Part shown: positions 26,056-34,424 of the stretch, piece by piece
How positions within the stretch are numbered: the first letter of the stretch is position 1
Layout of the letters: each line of letters begins with the position of its first letter
Assembly (NCBI RefSeq): GCF_001571325.1
Contig: NZ_BCTO01000022.1
Span: 186,001-250,000, forward strand
DNA from: Delftia tsuruhatensis NBRC 16741
GTDB taxonomy: Bacteria > Pseudomonadota > Gammaproteobacteria > Burkholderiales > Burkholderiaceae_C
Reading direction: 5' to 3'
DNA: 64,000 bases
Program-made: the position numbers and the translations under genes
The notes under the pieces: generated by a model
The model's input: the letters and a program-made list of their open reading frames with translations, nothing else
Told to the model about the DNA's origin: nothing
Databases searched by the model: none

Positions 26056-27036
26056 ATGACGAATCTTCAAGCCGCATCTTCGCCGCCGCTCTTGGGGCGG
26101 CGCGCGCTGGACCTGCGCAGCCTGCGCGAGCGCTACGGCGTGGTCATCGCGCTGGTTGCACTGTGCGCGGCGCTGGCGCTGGCCAACCCCCATTTCATGA
26201 CCTGGGGCAACTGGGCCGACATCCTGCGCCAGACCTCCATCAACGGCATCCTGGCCATCGGCATGACGTGCGTGGTGCTGACGGCGGGCATCGACCTGTC
26301 GGTGGGCGCCATCCTGGCGCTGGCCGGCATGGTCGGCGCCTGGCTGGCGGCAGATGGCCAGGGGCTGGCGGTGAGCGTGGGCGCCGGGCTGGGCGTGGGC
26401 ATGCTGCTGGGCGGCGTCAACGGACTGCTGGTGGCCTGGTTCGCGGTGCCGCCCTTCGTGGCCACGCTGGGCATGCTCAGTGCGGCGCGCGGCCTGACCT
26501 ACATCTACAACGACGGCATGCCGGTGTCCGAGCTGCCCGACGGCTTTCTTGCCATCGGCGCCGGCCAGCTGGGCCCCGTGCCCATGCCCATCGTGATCTT
26601 TGCCGTTGCCGTCGCAGTGTTCGCCTTCGTGCTGCGCTACACCGTGTATGGCCGCTACATCTACGCCGTGGGCGGCAACCTGCGCAGCGCCAAGACCAGC
26701 GGCATCAACACCCGCGCCATCGTGCTGCTGGTCTATGTGGTCAGCGGCCTGCTCGCGGGGCTGGCCGGCATTTTGCTGGCGTCGCGCACCACGGCGGCGC
26801 TGCCGCAGGCCGGCGTGTCCTACGAGCTGGACGCCATCGCGGCCGTGGTGATCGGCGGCACCAGCCTGTCGGGCGGCACGGGCAGCCTGGGCGGCACGGT
26901 CGTCGGTGCGCTGCTCATCGGCGTGATCAACAACGGGCTGAACCTGCTGGGCGTGTCCTCGTACTACCAGCAGCTGATCAAGGGCGTGATCATCGTCGGC
27001 GCCGTGCTGCTCGACAGTTCGCGCCGCAGGGCATGA
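26056..27036 (+). CDS. Sugar ABC importer permease (RbsC type)
   Basis: Predicted 326-residue permease with about nine or ten hydrophobic segments. The signatures TSINGILAIGMTCVVLTAGIDLSVGAILALAG, GLLVAWFAVPPFVATLGML, GRYIYAVGGNLRSAKTSGI and VVIGGTSLSGGTGSLGGTVVGAL are those of the RbsC/XylH family. It pairs with the ATPase at 22625 and the binding protein at 24191. The SDR gene lies between them, and the dehydrogenase follows 48 bases later. Confidence 0.94.
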   Translation: MTNLQAASSPPLLGRRALDLRSLRERYGVVIALVALCAALALANPHFMTWGNWADILRQTSINGILAIGMTCVVLTAGIDLSVGAILALAGMVGAWLAADGQGLAVSVGAGLGVGMLLGGVNGLLVAWFAVPPFVATLGMLSAARGLTYIYNDGMPVSELPDGFLAIGAGQLGPVPMPIVIFAVAVAVFAFVLRYTVYGRYIYAVGGNLRSAKTSGINTRAIVLLVYVVSGLLAGLAGILLASRTTAALPQAGVSYELDAIAAVVIGGTSLSGGTGSLGGTVVGALLIGVINNGLNLLGVSSYYQQLIKGVIIVGAVLLDSSRRRA

Positions 27037-27084
27037 AGCGCTGCGCCCACGTCCTGTCCACCATCTGCAACCCGGGAGAGTTCC

Positions 27085-28206
27085 ATGCAAAACACCCTGC
27101 CTGACGCCGCCGATACGAACATGCTGGCCGTGGTATGCCACGGCCCCAGGGATTACCGGCTCGAACGCGTCGCGCGTCCGCAGGCCGGGCCGCGCGAGCT
27201 GGTCATCCGCGTGGCTTCCTGCGGCATTTGCGCGGGCGACTGCAAATGCTGGGCTGGCGCGCCGCGCTTCTGGGGAGATCCGGAAAAAGGCCGCCCCGCC
27301 TATGTGCGCCCGCCGGTGATCGCGGGCCACGAGTTCTGGGGCCATGTGGTGCAGGTGGGCGAGGGTGCCCAGGAGCACCACGGCGTGCAGCTGGGTGACC
27401 GGGTGATCGCCGAGCAGATCGTGCCCTGCCATGCCTGCCGCTATTGCAGGACCGGCTTTCGCTGGATGTGCGAGGTGCACGATGTCTACGGCTTCCAGGG
27501 CCAGGTGGCCGATGGCGGCATGGCCGAGTACATGCGCCTGTCCGCCCGCGCCGTGGTGCACCGGATTCCCGAGAGCGTGGCCTTCGAGGATGCGGCCATC
27601 ACCGAGCCGCTGTCCTGCGCCATCCATGCCGTCAACCGCGGCGACATCCAGCTCGACGATGTGGTGGTCATCGCCGGCGCGGGCACCCTGGGCCTGCTCA
27701 TGGCCCAGGTGGCGCGCCTGAAGACGCCGCGCCGGCTGGTGGTCATGGACCTGTCGGACCAGCGCCTGGCGCTGGCGCGCCGCTGCGGCGCCGACGTGAC
27801 CATCAACCCCGCGCGCGAGGATGCCCGCGCCATCGTGCACGCGCTGACCGACGGCTATGGCTGCGATGTGTACATAGAGACCACGGGCGCGCCCTCGGGC
27901 GTGACGCAAGGGCTGGACCTGGTGCGCAAGCTCGGCCGCTTCGTGGAGTTCAGCGTCTTCGGGCGCGAGACCACGGTGGACTGGTCCATCATCGGCGAGG
28001 AAAAGGAGCTGGACCTGCGCGGCGCCCACCTCAGCGCCCATTGCTACCCCATCGCCATCGACCTGCTGGCGCGCGGGCTGGTCACCTCCGAGGGCATCGT
28101 CACCCACCGCTATGCGCTGTCGGAGTGGGAGAGCGCCATCCGGGTGGCCGATTCCATGGACTCGGTCAAGGTCCTGCTGCTGCCCCACGCTGGCGAGGCC
28201 CGGTGA
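27085..28206 (+). CDS. Zinc-dependent polyol dehydrogenase, erythritol/L-threitol dehydrogenase-like
   Basis: Predicted 373-residue medium-chain zinc dehydrogenase. The catalytic zinc ligands are Cys in ASCGICAGDCKC, His-Glu in AGHEFWGHV and a later Glu in ITEPLSCAIHAV. The structural zinc site is present as PCHACRYCRTGFRWMCE. IAGAGTLGLLMAQ is the NAD-binding motif. The GICAGDCKCWAGAPRFWGD pattern resembles the erythritol/L-threitol dehydrogenase of M. smegmatis as I remember it. It would oxidise the polyol to a ketose (L- or D-erythrulose) before phosphorylation. GGGAGAG lies upstream of the ATG. It is followed after 45 bases by the regulator gene. Confidence 0.88.
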   Translation: MQNTLPDAADTNMLAVVCHGPRDYRLERVARPQAGPRELVIRVASCGICAGDCKCWAGAPRFWGDPEKGRPAYVRPPVIAGHEFWGHVVQVGEGAQEHHGVQLGDRVIAEQIVPCHACRYCRTGFRWMCEVHDVYGFQGQVADGGMAEYMRLSARAVVHRIPESVAFEDAAITEPLSCAIHAVNRGDIQLDDVVVIAGAGTLGLLMAQVARLKTPRRLVVMDLSDQRLALARRCGADVTINPAREDARAIVHALTDGYGCDVYIETTGAPSGVTQGLDLVRKLGRFVEFSVFGRETTVDWSIIGEEKELDLRGAHLSAHCYPIAIDLLARGLVTSEGIVTHRYALSEWESAIRVADSMDSVKVLLLPHAGEAR

Positions 28207-28251
28207 GCGGCGCTACACTGCGCGCCTTTCCCGGCACCCTTGGAGGCACCC

Positions 28252-29208
28252 TTGACTGAAAGCGACCTGACGCGACTGGCGACCCTGTACTACGTCGATG
28301 GATGCACGCAGGACCAACTGTCCAAGGAGTTCGGCATCTCGCGCGCCACCGTCGGGCGGCTGCTGCGCCGCGCGCAGGAAGAGGGCATCGTCGAGATCCG
28401 CGTGCGGCCGCATTCGCTGGTGTCCGCCGACCTGGAGCGGCAGCTGACCGAGCGCTTTCACATCAAGCGCGCACTGATCGCGGTGGACCACAAGGATGCC
28501 GACCGGCAGCGCGAACTGCTGGCAGGCCTGGTGGCCAGCGAGCTGGAGCGCATCCTGGTCGATGGCTCCATCGTGGCCGTGGGCATGGGGCGCAACGTGT
28601 CCTCGGTCTCCGAGCACGCCCTGTCCGCCACACGGCGGGAGTGCCACTTCGTCAGTGCCATCGGCGGCTCCTACCGTGGCGGGGAGGCGATGAACGCCGA
28701 CCACATCGCGCGCCGCCTGGCCGCGCGCTTTGGCGGCAAGTCCGAATCGCTCTATGCGCCGGCCCTGGTGGGCGATCCGCAACTGCGCAAGGCACTGCTG
28801 GACAACGACACCGTCAGGCACACCCTGGACAAGGCGCGCCGTGCCGACATCGCCCTCATCGGCGTGGGCGATGTCAGCGTGGACAGCAACATGGCCCGCA
28901 TGGGCTGGTTTTCCGCGCAGGAGATCTCGGACGCCCGCCGCGCGGGCACGGTGGGCGACATGATGGGCTACGACTTCATCGACATCCACGGCCAGCCGGC
29001 CGCAACCCCCATGCAGGACCGCGTCATCGGCCTGAGCCGCGAGGACCTGCTGCGCATACCCAACGTCATCGCCGTGGCGGCCGAATCCAGCAAGGTCACG
29101 GCCATCCTGGGCGCCCTGCGCACCGGCGCCATCGACACCCTTGCCACCACCACGGCCAACGCGGCGGCCGTGCTGCAGCTGGACGATGTCATGGGGACGA
29201 CGCGCTGA
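28252..29208 (+). CDS. SorC/DeoR-type sugar-responsive regulator
   Basis: Predicted 318-residue SorC-family regulator. The N-terminal helix-turn-helix (LATLYYVDGCTQDQLSKEFGISRATVGRLLRRAQEEGIV) is followed by a sugar-phosphate-binding domain: VAVGMGRNVSSVSEHAL, FVSAIGGSYRG, LIGVGDVSVDSNMARMG, GDMMGYDFIDIHG and VIAVAAESSKVTAILGALRTG. It probably starts at TTG 28252, with GGAGG at 28242-28246 in the right place; a TTG at 28240 would overlap that site. It is the last gene of the polyol operon and likely acts on the paired ATGATCAT palindromes upstream of the kinase and isomerase genes. Confidence 0.92.
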   Translation: MTESDLTRLATLYYVDGCTQDQLSKEFGISRATVGRLLRRAQEEGIVEIRVRPHSLVSADLERQLTERFHIKRALIAVDHKDADRQRELLAGLVASELERILVDGSIVAVGMGRNVSSVSEHALSATRRECHFVSAIGGSYRGGEAMNADHIARRLAARFGGKSESLYAPALVGDPQLRKALLDNDTVRHTLDKARRADIALIGVGDVSVDSNMARMGWFSAQEISDARRAGTVGDMMGYDFIDIHGQPAATPMQDRVIGLSREDLLRIPNVIAVAAESSKVTAILGALRTGAIDTLATTTANAAAVLQLDDVMGTTR

Positions 29209-29243
29209 CGCAGCGGGGGAGGCGCGGCTCTTGGGCGGCGCGC

Positions 29244-29891
29244 CTAGTTCGACGCGCGGCGGTAGAAGGCCAGCGAGCCTGCCAGCGCCAGCAGCATGCC
29301 GCCGCACAGGCGGTCCAGCCACATCACGGCCCGCCCGCGCAGCAGCCGCGCGGCGCGCGATCCGGCGAAGGCATAGGCCAGCATCACCAGGAAATCGATG
29401 AGCGCGAACACCAGCGCAATGGCGATGTACTGCGGCGCCTGGGCGGCCGCCGGGTCGATGAACTGGGGCAGCAGGGCCGAGCAGAACAGGTAGCCCTTGG
29501 GATTGGTCACGGCGACCAGGAACGACTTGAGCAGCACGGTGCGGGCGCTGTAGCCGTCGGCGCCGGCCTCTGCCTTGCCGTCACCCTGGGGTGCCGACAG
29601 CGATCCGCCCTGGCTGCGCAGCATGCGCAGGCCCAGCCAGGCCAGGTACGCCGCTCCCGCCCACTTGACCACCGAGAACCAGAACTCCGAGGCCGCCAGC
29701 AGCGCGCCCAGGCCCAGCGCGACAGCGCCGACCAGCACGAAGTCCGACAGCACGGCGCCCAGCATGCCCGGCAGGGCGCGGCGCACGCCGTGGCGCGAGC
29801 CATTGGCCAGCGCCAGCAGCACGGTGGGGCCGGGGGTGATGATCGCGATCAGCGCGACCAGGGAGAAGACGAGCAGGGTGGCGAGGGTCAT
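29244..29891 (-). CDS. LysE/RhtB-family amino-acid exporter
   Basis: Predicted 215-residue inner-membrane exporter with five to six hydrophobic segments. The family start LVALIAIITPGPTVLLALANGSRHG is intact and is followed by LPGMLGAVLSDFVLVGAVALGLG, WAGAAYLAWLGLRML and NPKGYLFCSALLPQFID. Such proteins export amino acids (lysine, homoserine, threonine) or related compounds. It converges with the SorC gene. Substrate unknown. Confidence 0.92.
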   Translation of the reverse strand: MTLATLLVFSLVALIAIITPGPTVLLALANGSRHGVRRALPGMLGAVLSDFVLVGAVALGLGALLAASEFWFSVVKWAGAAYLAWLGLRMLRSQGGSLSAPQGDGKAEAGADGYSARTVLLKSFLVAVTNPKGYLFCSALLPQFIDPAAAQAPQYIAIALVFALIDFLVMLAYAFAGSRAARLLRGRAVMWLDRLCGGMLLALAGSLAFYRRASN

Positions 29892-29997
29892 GTCGGCGAA
29901 GGCTCATGCGGTTGGCAACAGCCTGCCACTGTGCCAGCTTTGCCTGCCTTGCGCAGCCCCTGCCGACCCGGGGCAGGGCACACGGGGCGGGCAGGCG

Positions 29998-30669
29998 TCA
30001 GTCGCTGCCCACGCCGCCGGCGGCAAAGACCGGGCCGCGCGTGCCGGGCACCCAGCCCGGGTAGGTTTCCATCACTTCGGCGAACAGGGCCGAGTCGATC
30101 CAGCGCTGCAGCCAGGCCTGCAGGTGCGGCCAGGGCTGCTCGTTCCATTGCGACTCGTCGATGCGCGCGTACTGGCGCACGAAGGGGCGCAGCGCCATGT
30201 CGGCCAGGCTGGGGTTCTGGCCGAACAGGTAGCCGGTGGCCTCCAGCTGGTCGTCCAGCTCGGCCAGCCAGGTCAGGGCATCGGCCTGGGCGTGGTTGAC
30301 CTCTTCGGCCGTGTAGCGCTCGGGGTACTTGCAGCGGTCCAGGGCGTGCTTGAAAAAGCCGTCGTTGCGTTCGATCAGCGCCAGCATGTCCGGCAGCGAA
30401 CCGCTGGTCGGTGCCAGCCAGCCGTCCGGGTCATTGGCGCGCAGCGCGTGCAGCATGACATCCAGGCTTTGCTCGATCACGCGGCCGTCCTCCAGCACCA
30501 GCACGGGCACCGTGCCCTTGGGCGAAGCGTCGAGCAGCGCCTGCGGCTTGTTGCGCAGGTTGATTTCGCGCAGCTCGCAGGCCAGGCCGGCATGGGCCAG
30601 CGCCAGGCGGGCGCGGATGGCGTAGGGGCAGCGGCGAAACGAGTAGAGAACCGGCAGGGTCTGGGTCAT
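29998..30669 (-). CDS. Glutathione S-transferase family protein
   Basis: Predicted 223-residue glutathione transferase-like protein. The thioredoxin-fold N-terminus (LPVLYSFRRCPYAIRARLALAHAG) has a CPYA motif in place of the glutaredoxin CPYC, with a single cysteine available for chemistry. GTVPVLVLEDGRVIEQSLDVM contains the cis-Pro and the glutathione gamma-glutamyl site. The C-terminal helical domain (residues 90-210) carries NPSLADMALRPFVRQYA. Likely cytosolic thiol transferase or detoxification enzyme. The 93 bases up to the ampR stop contain no gene. Confidence 0.9.
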   Translation of the reverse strand: MTQTLPVLYSFRRCPYAIRARLALAHAGLACELREINLRNKPQALLDASPKGTVPVLVLEDGRVIEQSLDVMLHALRANDPDGWLAPTSGSLPDMLALIERNDGFFKHALDRCKYPERYTAEEVNHAQADALTWLAELDDQLEATGYLFGQNPSLADMALRPFVRQYARIDESQWNEQPWPHLQAWLQRWIDSALFAEVMETYPGWVPGTRGPVFAAGGVGSD

Positions 30670-30762
30670 GGAGCGGGAACGGGGCTAGGGGCCAAAAGCG
30701 GCAGATGATAGCGCCGGGGCCAAAGTCGGGCGGCCTGCGGGTCTTGCCGCGGGCGTCCGTGG

Positions 30763-31620
30763 CTATTGCAACTGCGCCAGCAGCCATTGCCTGAAGGTCT
30801 TGAGCGCCGCACTGGGTGCGCGCGAGCGCAGGTGGGTCAGCCAGTAGGCGCCCGTGTCCACCTCCTGCTCGAAGGGGCGCACCAGCCGGCCCTGCTGCAG
30901 CAGGTGCTGGAACATGCGCGCCGGCAGCAGGGCCACGCCCGCGCCCTGGGCGGCCGCCTCGGCCAGCGTCAGCGAGGAGTCGAACATGGCCCCGCGCGCC
31001 AGCGGCGCGCTCTGGTCCAGCGTGGCAAACCAGCTCTCCCACTCCTGCAGGCGGTACGAGCGCAGCAGCGTCTGCCCGGCCAGGTCGGCCGGCTGGCGCA
31101 GGCGCTGGGCCAGGGCCGGGGTGCACATGGGCGTCAGCGGCGCGCGCAGCAGCAGCTCGGCGCGCGTGCCCTGCCAGGCGCCGTCGCCGAAGCGCACGGC
31201 CGCATCCAGCCCTTCGCCGGCCAGGTCCACGCGGTTGTTGTGCGTGAGCAGTCGCAGGTCGATGTAGGGGTGCTGCTGCTGGAACTGGCCCAGCCTGGGA
31301 ATCAGCCAGCCGATGGCGAAGGTGCCGACCACGCCCACGGTGAGGACCTCGCGCGGGCGTGGCTCGGCCACCTGCTGCAGCGAATGCTCTATGCGCGCAA
31401 AGCTCTCGGCCACGGCAGGCCACAGCGCATGGCCTTCGTCGGTCAGCGCCAGGCCGCGCGGCAGGCGCCGGAACAGCGGCTTGCCCAGGCGCTCCTCCAG
31501 GTTGCGGATGTGCTGGCTGACGGCGGCCTGGGTCACGCACAGCTCGTCGGCCGCCCGCGTCAGGTTGAGATGGCGCGCGGCCGCGTCGAACATGCGCAGG
31601 GCATTGAGGGGCAGTTGCAT
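30763..31620 (-). CDS. ampR: AmpR-type LysR regulator of beta-lactamase
   Basis: Predicted 285-residue LysR-type regulator. The segments PLNALRMFDAAARHLNLTRAADEL, VTQAAVSQHIRNLEERLG, VGVVGTFAIGWLIPRL, LLTHNNRVDLAGEGLD, LLRSYRLQEWESW and ALLPARMFQHLL closely follow AmpR. AmpR senses muropeptides (activator) and UDP-MurNAc-pentapeptide (repressor) and switches on the divergent beta-lactamase gene. The two genes are 109 bases apart, the classic ampR-bla arrangement. TTAGAAAAACTATTGG on the minus strand just upstream of its start is a likely part of the shared operator. Confidence 0.9.
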   Translation of the reverse strand: MQLPLNALRMFDAAARHLNLTRAADELCVTQAAVSQHIRNLEERLGKPLFRRLPRGLALTDEGHALWPAVAESFARIEHSLQQVAEPRPREVLTVGVVGTFAIGWLIPRLGQFQQQHPYIDLRLLTHNNRVDLAGEGLDAAVRFGDGAWQGTRAELLLRAPLTPMCTPALAQRLRQPADLAGQTLLRSYRLQEWESWFATLDQSAPLARGAMFDSSLTLAEAAAQGAGVALLPARMFQHLLQQGRLVRPFEQEVDTGAYWLTHLRSRAPSAALKTFRQWLLAQLQ

Positions 31621-31729
31621 GGTGAGCCAATAGTTTTTCTAAGGGATGCTGCCAATTATTCACGCTGGTCGCAGATTGGGCGCGGCGCTATCGTTGCGTT
31701 TGTCGATCTGCAACTGAAAAGGAAAAACA

Positions 31730-32641
31730 ATGCAAAGACGCGATTTTCTGATGACGGGCGGCGCGGCCGCCTGGATGGCGGCCGGGCTGGCAGGCTGCGC
31801 CCTGCCATCAAAAAAACAGGGGGCTGCCGACCAGGCCTTCAGGACCGAGCTGGCGCGCATCGAGAAAAGTGTGGGCGGCCGGCTCGGCGTGGCCGTGCTG
31901 GAGGCGGAGTCGGGCGCCAGCGTGGACCACCGCGGCGACGAGCGCTTTGTCATGTGCAGCACCTTCAAGCTGCTGCTGGCCGCCCAGGTGCTGGACCGCG
32001 TGCAGCAGGGCGATGAGCGCCTGTCGCGCCGCGTGCACTACGCCAGCTCCCGGCTGGTTCCCTACTCGCCGGCCAGCGGCCCGCGTGCCGGCGATGGCGG
32101 CGGCATGACCATCTCCGAGCTGTGCGAGGCCGCCGTGGTGCTCAGCGACAACACGGCCGCCAACCTGCTGCTGGACGCCAGCGGCGGCCCGCAGGCGCTG
32201 ACGCAGTGGCTGCGCGCCAGCGGCGACGAGACCACGCGCCTGGACCGCATGGAGCCCGAGCTCAACGAAGGCCTGCCCGGCGACGAGCGCGACACCACCA
32301 CGCCCCTGGCCATGGTGCAAAGCATGCAGCGCCTGCTGCTGGGATCGGTGCTGGACGGCCATGGCCGCGCGCTGCTGCAGCAGTGGCTGGTGGCCAGCCG
32401 CACGGGCGACAAGCGCCTGCGCGCGGGCATGCCGGCCGGCTGGCGTGTGGGTGGCAAGACGGGCACCGGCGATCGCGGCACGGCCAACGATGCCGTCATC
32501 GCCTGGCCCACGCCGCAAAGCGCACCGCTGCTGGTGACGGGCTACCTCACCGAATGCCCGGCCGACGCGCCGCAGCGCGATGCGGCGCTGGCAGCGGCCG
32601 GCAAGGCGGCCGCACGCTGGCAGGCAGCAGTGCAAGGCTAA
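31730..32641 (+). CDS. Class A beta-lactamase, Tat-type lipoprotein (PenA/L2-like)
   Basis: Predicted 303-residue serine beta-lactamase. Active-site motifs are complete: STFK with nucleophile Ser77, SDN, the omega-loop EPELNE with the general-base Glu, and KTGTG. Cys76 just before the nucleophile matches PenA and L2 enzymes. The paired cysteine of KPC-type carbapenemases (KTGTCG) is absent, so that disulfide cannot form. The N-terminus begins RRDFLMTGG, a twin-arginine-like signal, and ends in lipobox LAGC (Cys23), so it may be a Tat-exported lipoprotein. It should be inducible through the adjacent ampR. Spectrum cannot be read with certainty. Confidence 0.94.
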   Translation: MQRRDFLMTGGAAAWMAAGLAGCALPSKKQGAADQAFRTELARIEKSVGGRLGVAVLEAESGASVDHRGDERFVMCSTFKLLLAAQVLDRVQQGDERLSRRVHYASSRLVPYSPASGPRAGDGGGMTISELCEAAVVLSDNTAANLLLDASGGPQALTQWLRASGDETTRLDRMEPELNEGLPGDERDTTTPLAMVQSMQRLLLGSVLDGHGRALLQQWLVASRTGDKRLRAGMPAGWRVGGKTGTGDRGTANDAVIAWPTPQSAPLLVTGYLTECPADAPQRDAALAAAGKAAARWQAAVQG

Positions 32642-32702
32642 GTTGCGCCACCATGTCGCTTGATTTGGGCGATTTCAAAAAATTGGCGCTGCCTGAAGAC
32701 GA

Positions 32703-32814
32703 GAGACACCGAGGAAGGGCCTGGGCCGGCCGCGCCGCCCCCGCACCGAGGGTGTCGCCGGTCGCCCGTATGCCCCCCTCGCGAGGGGGAAGGCGCACAG
32801 CGCCTCAGGGGGTT
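32703..32814 (-). repeat. Palindromic intergenic repeat, copy 2
   Basis: Reverse-oriented copy of the element at 1471-1563. Read on the minus strand it has CCCCCTGAGGCGC, a CCCCCTCGCGAGGGGG palindrome, GACACCCTCG, a GGGGGCGGC block and CTCGGTGTCTC in the same order. It lies between bla and argA and touches the argA stop codon. It may serve as a terminator for these convergent genes. Confidence 0.65.
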
Positions 32815-34159
32815 ACAACTTCTTGACCAGGACCTGACTTTTGCGGTCCCAGTTGTACTTGGCCTTGCGCGCCTCGGGCAGCCAGTCGGGGTCCACGGGC
32901 TGGAAGCCGCGCTTGATGAACCAGTGCATGGTGCGCGTGGTCAGCACGAACAGGCTGTCCAGGCCCTGGGCCTTGGCGCGCTGCTCTATGCGCTTGAGCA
33001 GCTTCTCGCCATCGCCCGTGCCCTGGCTCTTGGGCGAGACGGTGACGGCCGCCATCTCGGCCGTCCTGGCGCTGGGATAGGGGTAGAGCGCGGCGCAGCC
33101 GAAGATCACGCCATCGTGTTCGATGATGGTGTAGTGGGCGATGTCGCGCTCGATCTCGGTGCGGCTGCGCTTGACCAGGGTGCCGTCCTTCTCGAAGGGC
33201 TCGATCAGCTGGATGATGCCGGCCACGTCGTCGGGCGTGGCCTCGCGCAGCTCTTCCAGCTTCTCGTCGATGATCATGGTGCCGATGCCGTCGTGCACAT
33301 AGATCTCCAGCAGCAGCGCGCCGTCGATGGCGAAGGGCAGGATGTGGCTGCGCTCCACGCCGTGCTCGCAGGCATGCACGCAGTGCTGCAGGTAAAAGCC
33401 CGTGTCCGTGGGCTGCTCGGGCGTGGGCAGCTCGGCCAGCATGCGGCGGGCCGTGGCCAGCGGCAGCTCGGTGTCGATGGGGTTGGTCTCATCGGCCGGG
33501 CCCGTGGGGTCCATGCGGATGCCCGGCACCTCGGTCATGAAGATCAGCTTGTCGGCCTTCAGCTCGATGGCCACGCGCGTGGCCACCTCTTCCATGCTCA
33601 GGTTGAAGGCCTCGCCGGTGGGCGAGAAGCCGAAGGGCGACATCAGCACCATGGCATCCATGTCCAGGGCGCTGCGGATGCCGCTGACATCGACCTTGCG
33701 CACCAGGCCCGAATGCTTGAAATCCACGCCGTCCACGATGCCCACGGGCCGGGCCGTGAGGAAGTTGCCCGAGATCACCCGCACCCGCGCGCCGGCCATG
33801 GGCGTATTGGGCAGGCCCTGGCTGAAGGCTGCCTCGATCTCGTAGCGCAGCTGGCCGGCGGCTTCCTGGGCGCAGTCCAGCGCCACGGAGTCAGTGATGC
33901 GCACGCCGCGCGAGTACTGGGCCTCATGACCCTTGGCGGCCAGTTGTTCGTTGACCTGGGGACGGAAGCCATGGACCAGCACGATCTTCACGCCCATGGC
34001 CTGGATCATGGCCAGGTCCTGGACGATGGAGCTGAGCTTGCCCGATGCGATGGCCTCGCCCGTCAGTCCCACCACAAAGGTCTGGTGTCGGAACTTGTGG
34101 ATATAGGGAGCCACGGACCGGAACCAGGGGACGAAGGTGAAGTTGAAGACGGTGGACAT
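32813..34159 (-). CDS. argA: N-acetylglutamate synthase (amino-acid N-acetyltransferase)
   Basis: Predicted 448-residue ArgA, catalysing the first step of arginine synthesis: acetyl-CoA plus glutamate to N-acetylglutamate. It starts MSTVFNFTFVPWFRSVAPYI. The N-terminal amino-acid-kinase-like domain (about 1-290) contains VVGLTGEAIASG and VLVHGFRPQVNEQLA and binds arginine as feedback inhibitor in relatives. The C-terminal GNAT domain (about 300-448) contains MAAVTVSPKSQGTGDGEKLLKRIE. Length matches the classical form. An ATG at 34177 would add six residues. A terminator-like structure lies in its leader. Confidence 0.95.
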   Translation of the reverse strand: MSTVFNFTFVPWFRSVAPYIHKFRHQTFVVGLTGEAIASGKLSSIVQDLAMIQAMGVKIVLVHGFRPQVNEQLAAKGHEAQYSRGVRITDSVALDCAQEAAGQLRYEIEAAFSQGLPNTPMAGARVRVISGNFLTARPVGIVDGVDFKHSGLVRKVDVSGIRSALDMDAMVLMSPFGFSPTGEAFNLSMEEVATRVAIELKADKLIFMTEVPGIRMDPTGPADETNPIDTELPLATARRMLAELPTPEQPTDTGFYLQHCVHACEHGVERSHILPFAIDGALLLEIYVHDGIGTMIIDEKLEELREATPDDVAGIIQLIEPFEKDGTLVKRSRTEIERDIAHYTIIEHDGVIFGCAALYPYPSARTAEMAAVTVSPKSQGTGDGEKLLKRIEQRAKAQGLDSLFVLTTRTMHWFIKRGFQPVDPDWLPEARKAKYNWDRKSQVLVKKL

Positions 34160-34195
34160 GGTGGTCAGTCGGGGCATCGGGCCGATGCCGGGCAG

Positions 34196-34223
34196 AAAAA
34201 AAAGGCCTGCGGACAGGTCCGCC
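34196..34223 (-). promoter_or_regulatory. Terminator-like leader structure upstream of argA (possible attenuator)
   Basis: Read on the minus strand: GGCGGACCTGTCCGCAGGCC followed by eight T residues, ending 37 bases before argA. GGACCTG can pair with CAGGCC (one bulge, loop TCCG) directly before the T tract, forming a terminator. The overlapping GCGGAC/GTCCGC pairing would exclude it. Because no gene lies upstream on this strand, the structure seems to sit between promoter and gene. Confidence 0.45.
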
Positions 34224-34424
34224 AGGACATGCTCGCGCAGGCAGGCGCCAGTGTAGCGGCATGGCGCGGCACCTGCGCACAGAAATGGGATGGAACGCCA
34301 GGCAAATCGACCCTGCTGCACAGTGCCGGGGGCACAAGGCACAGGACCTTGTCCGACGGTAGCCCGCCTGCAAGCCCGTGTAAGCTTCGCCACCATCGGT
34401 GAACCACGCAAGGCGCCCCCATTC

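Noticed and set aside
26038-28188. A 716-codon minus-strand open frame opposite the sugar permease and dehydrogenase genes
   Set aside because: Composition is typical of reverse-frame artefacts (His/Gln/Ala/Gly-rich); both plus-strand genes are well supported by motifs. Similar long shadows at 12844-14478 and 17227-19533 were dropped for the same reason.
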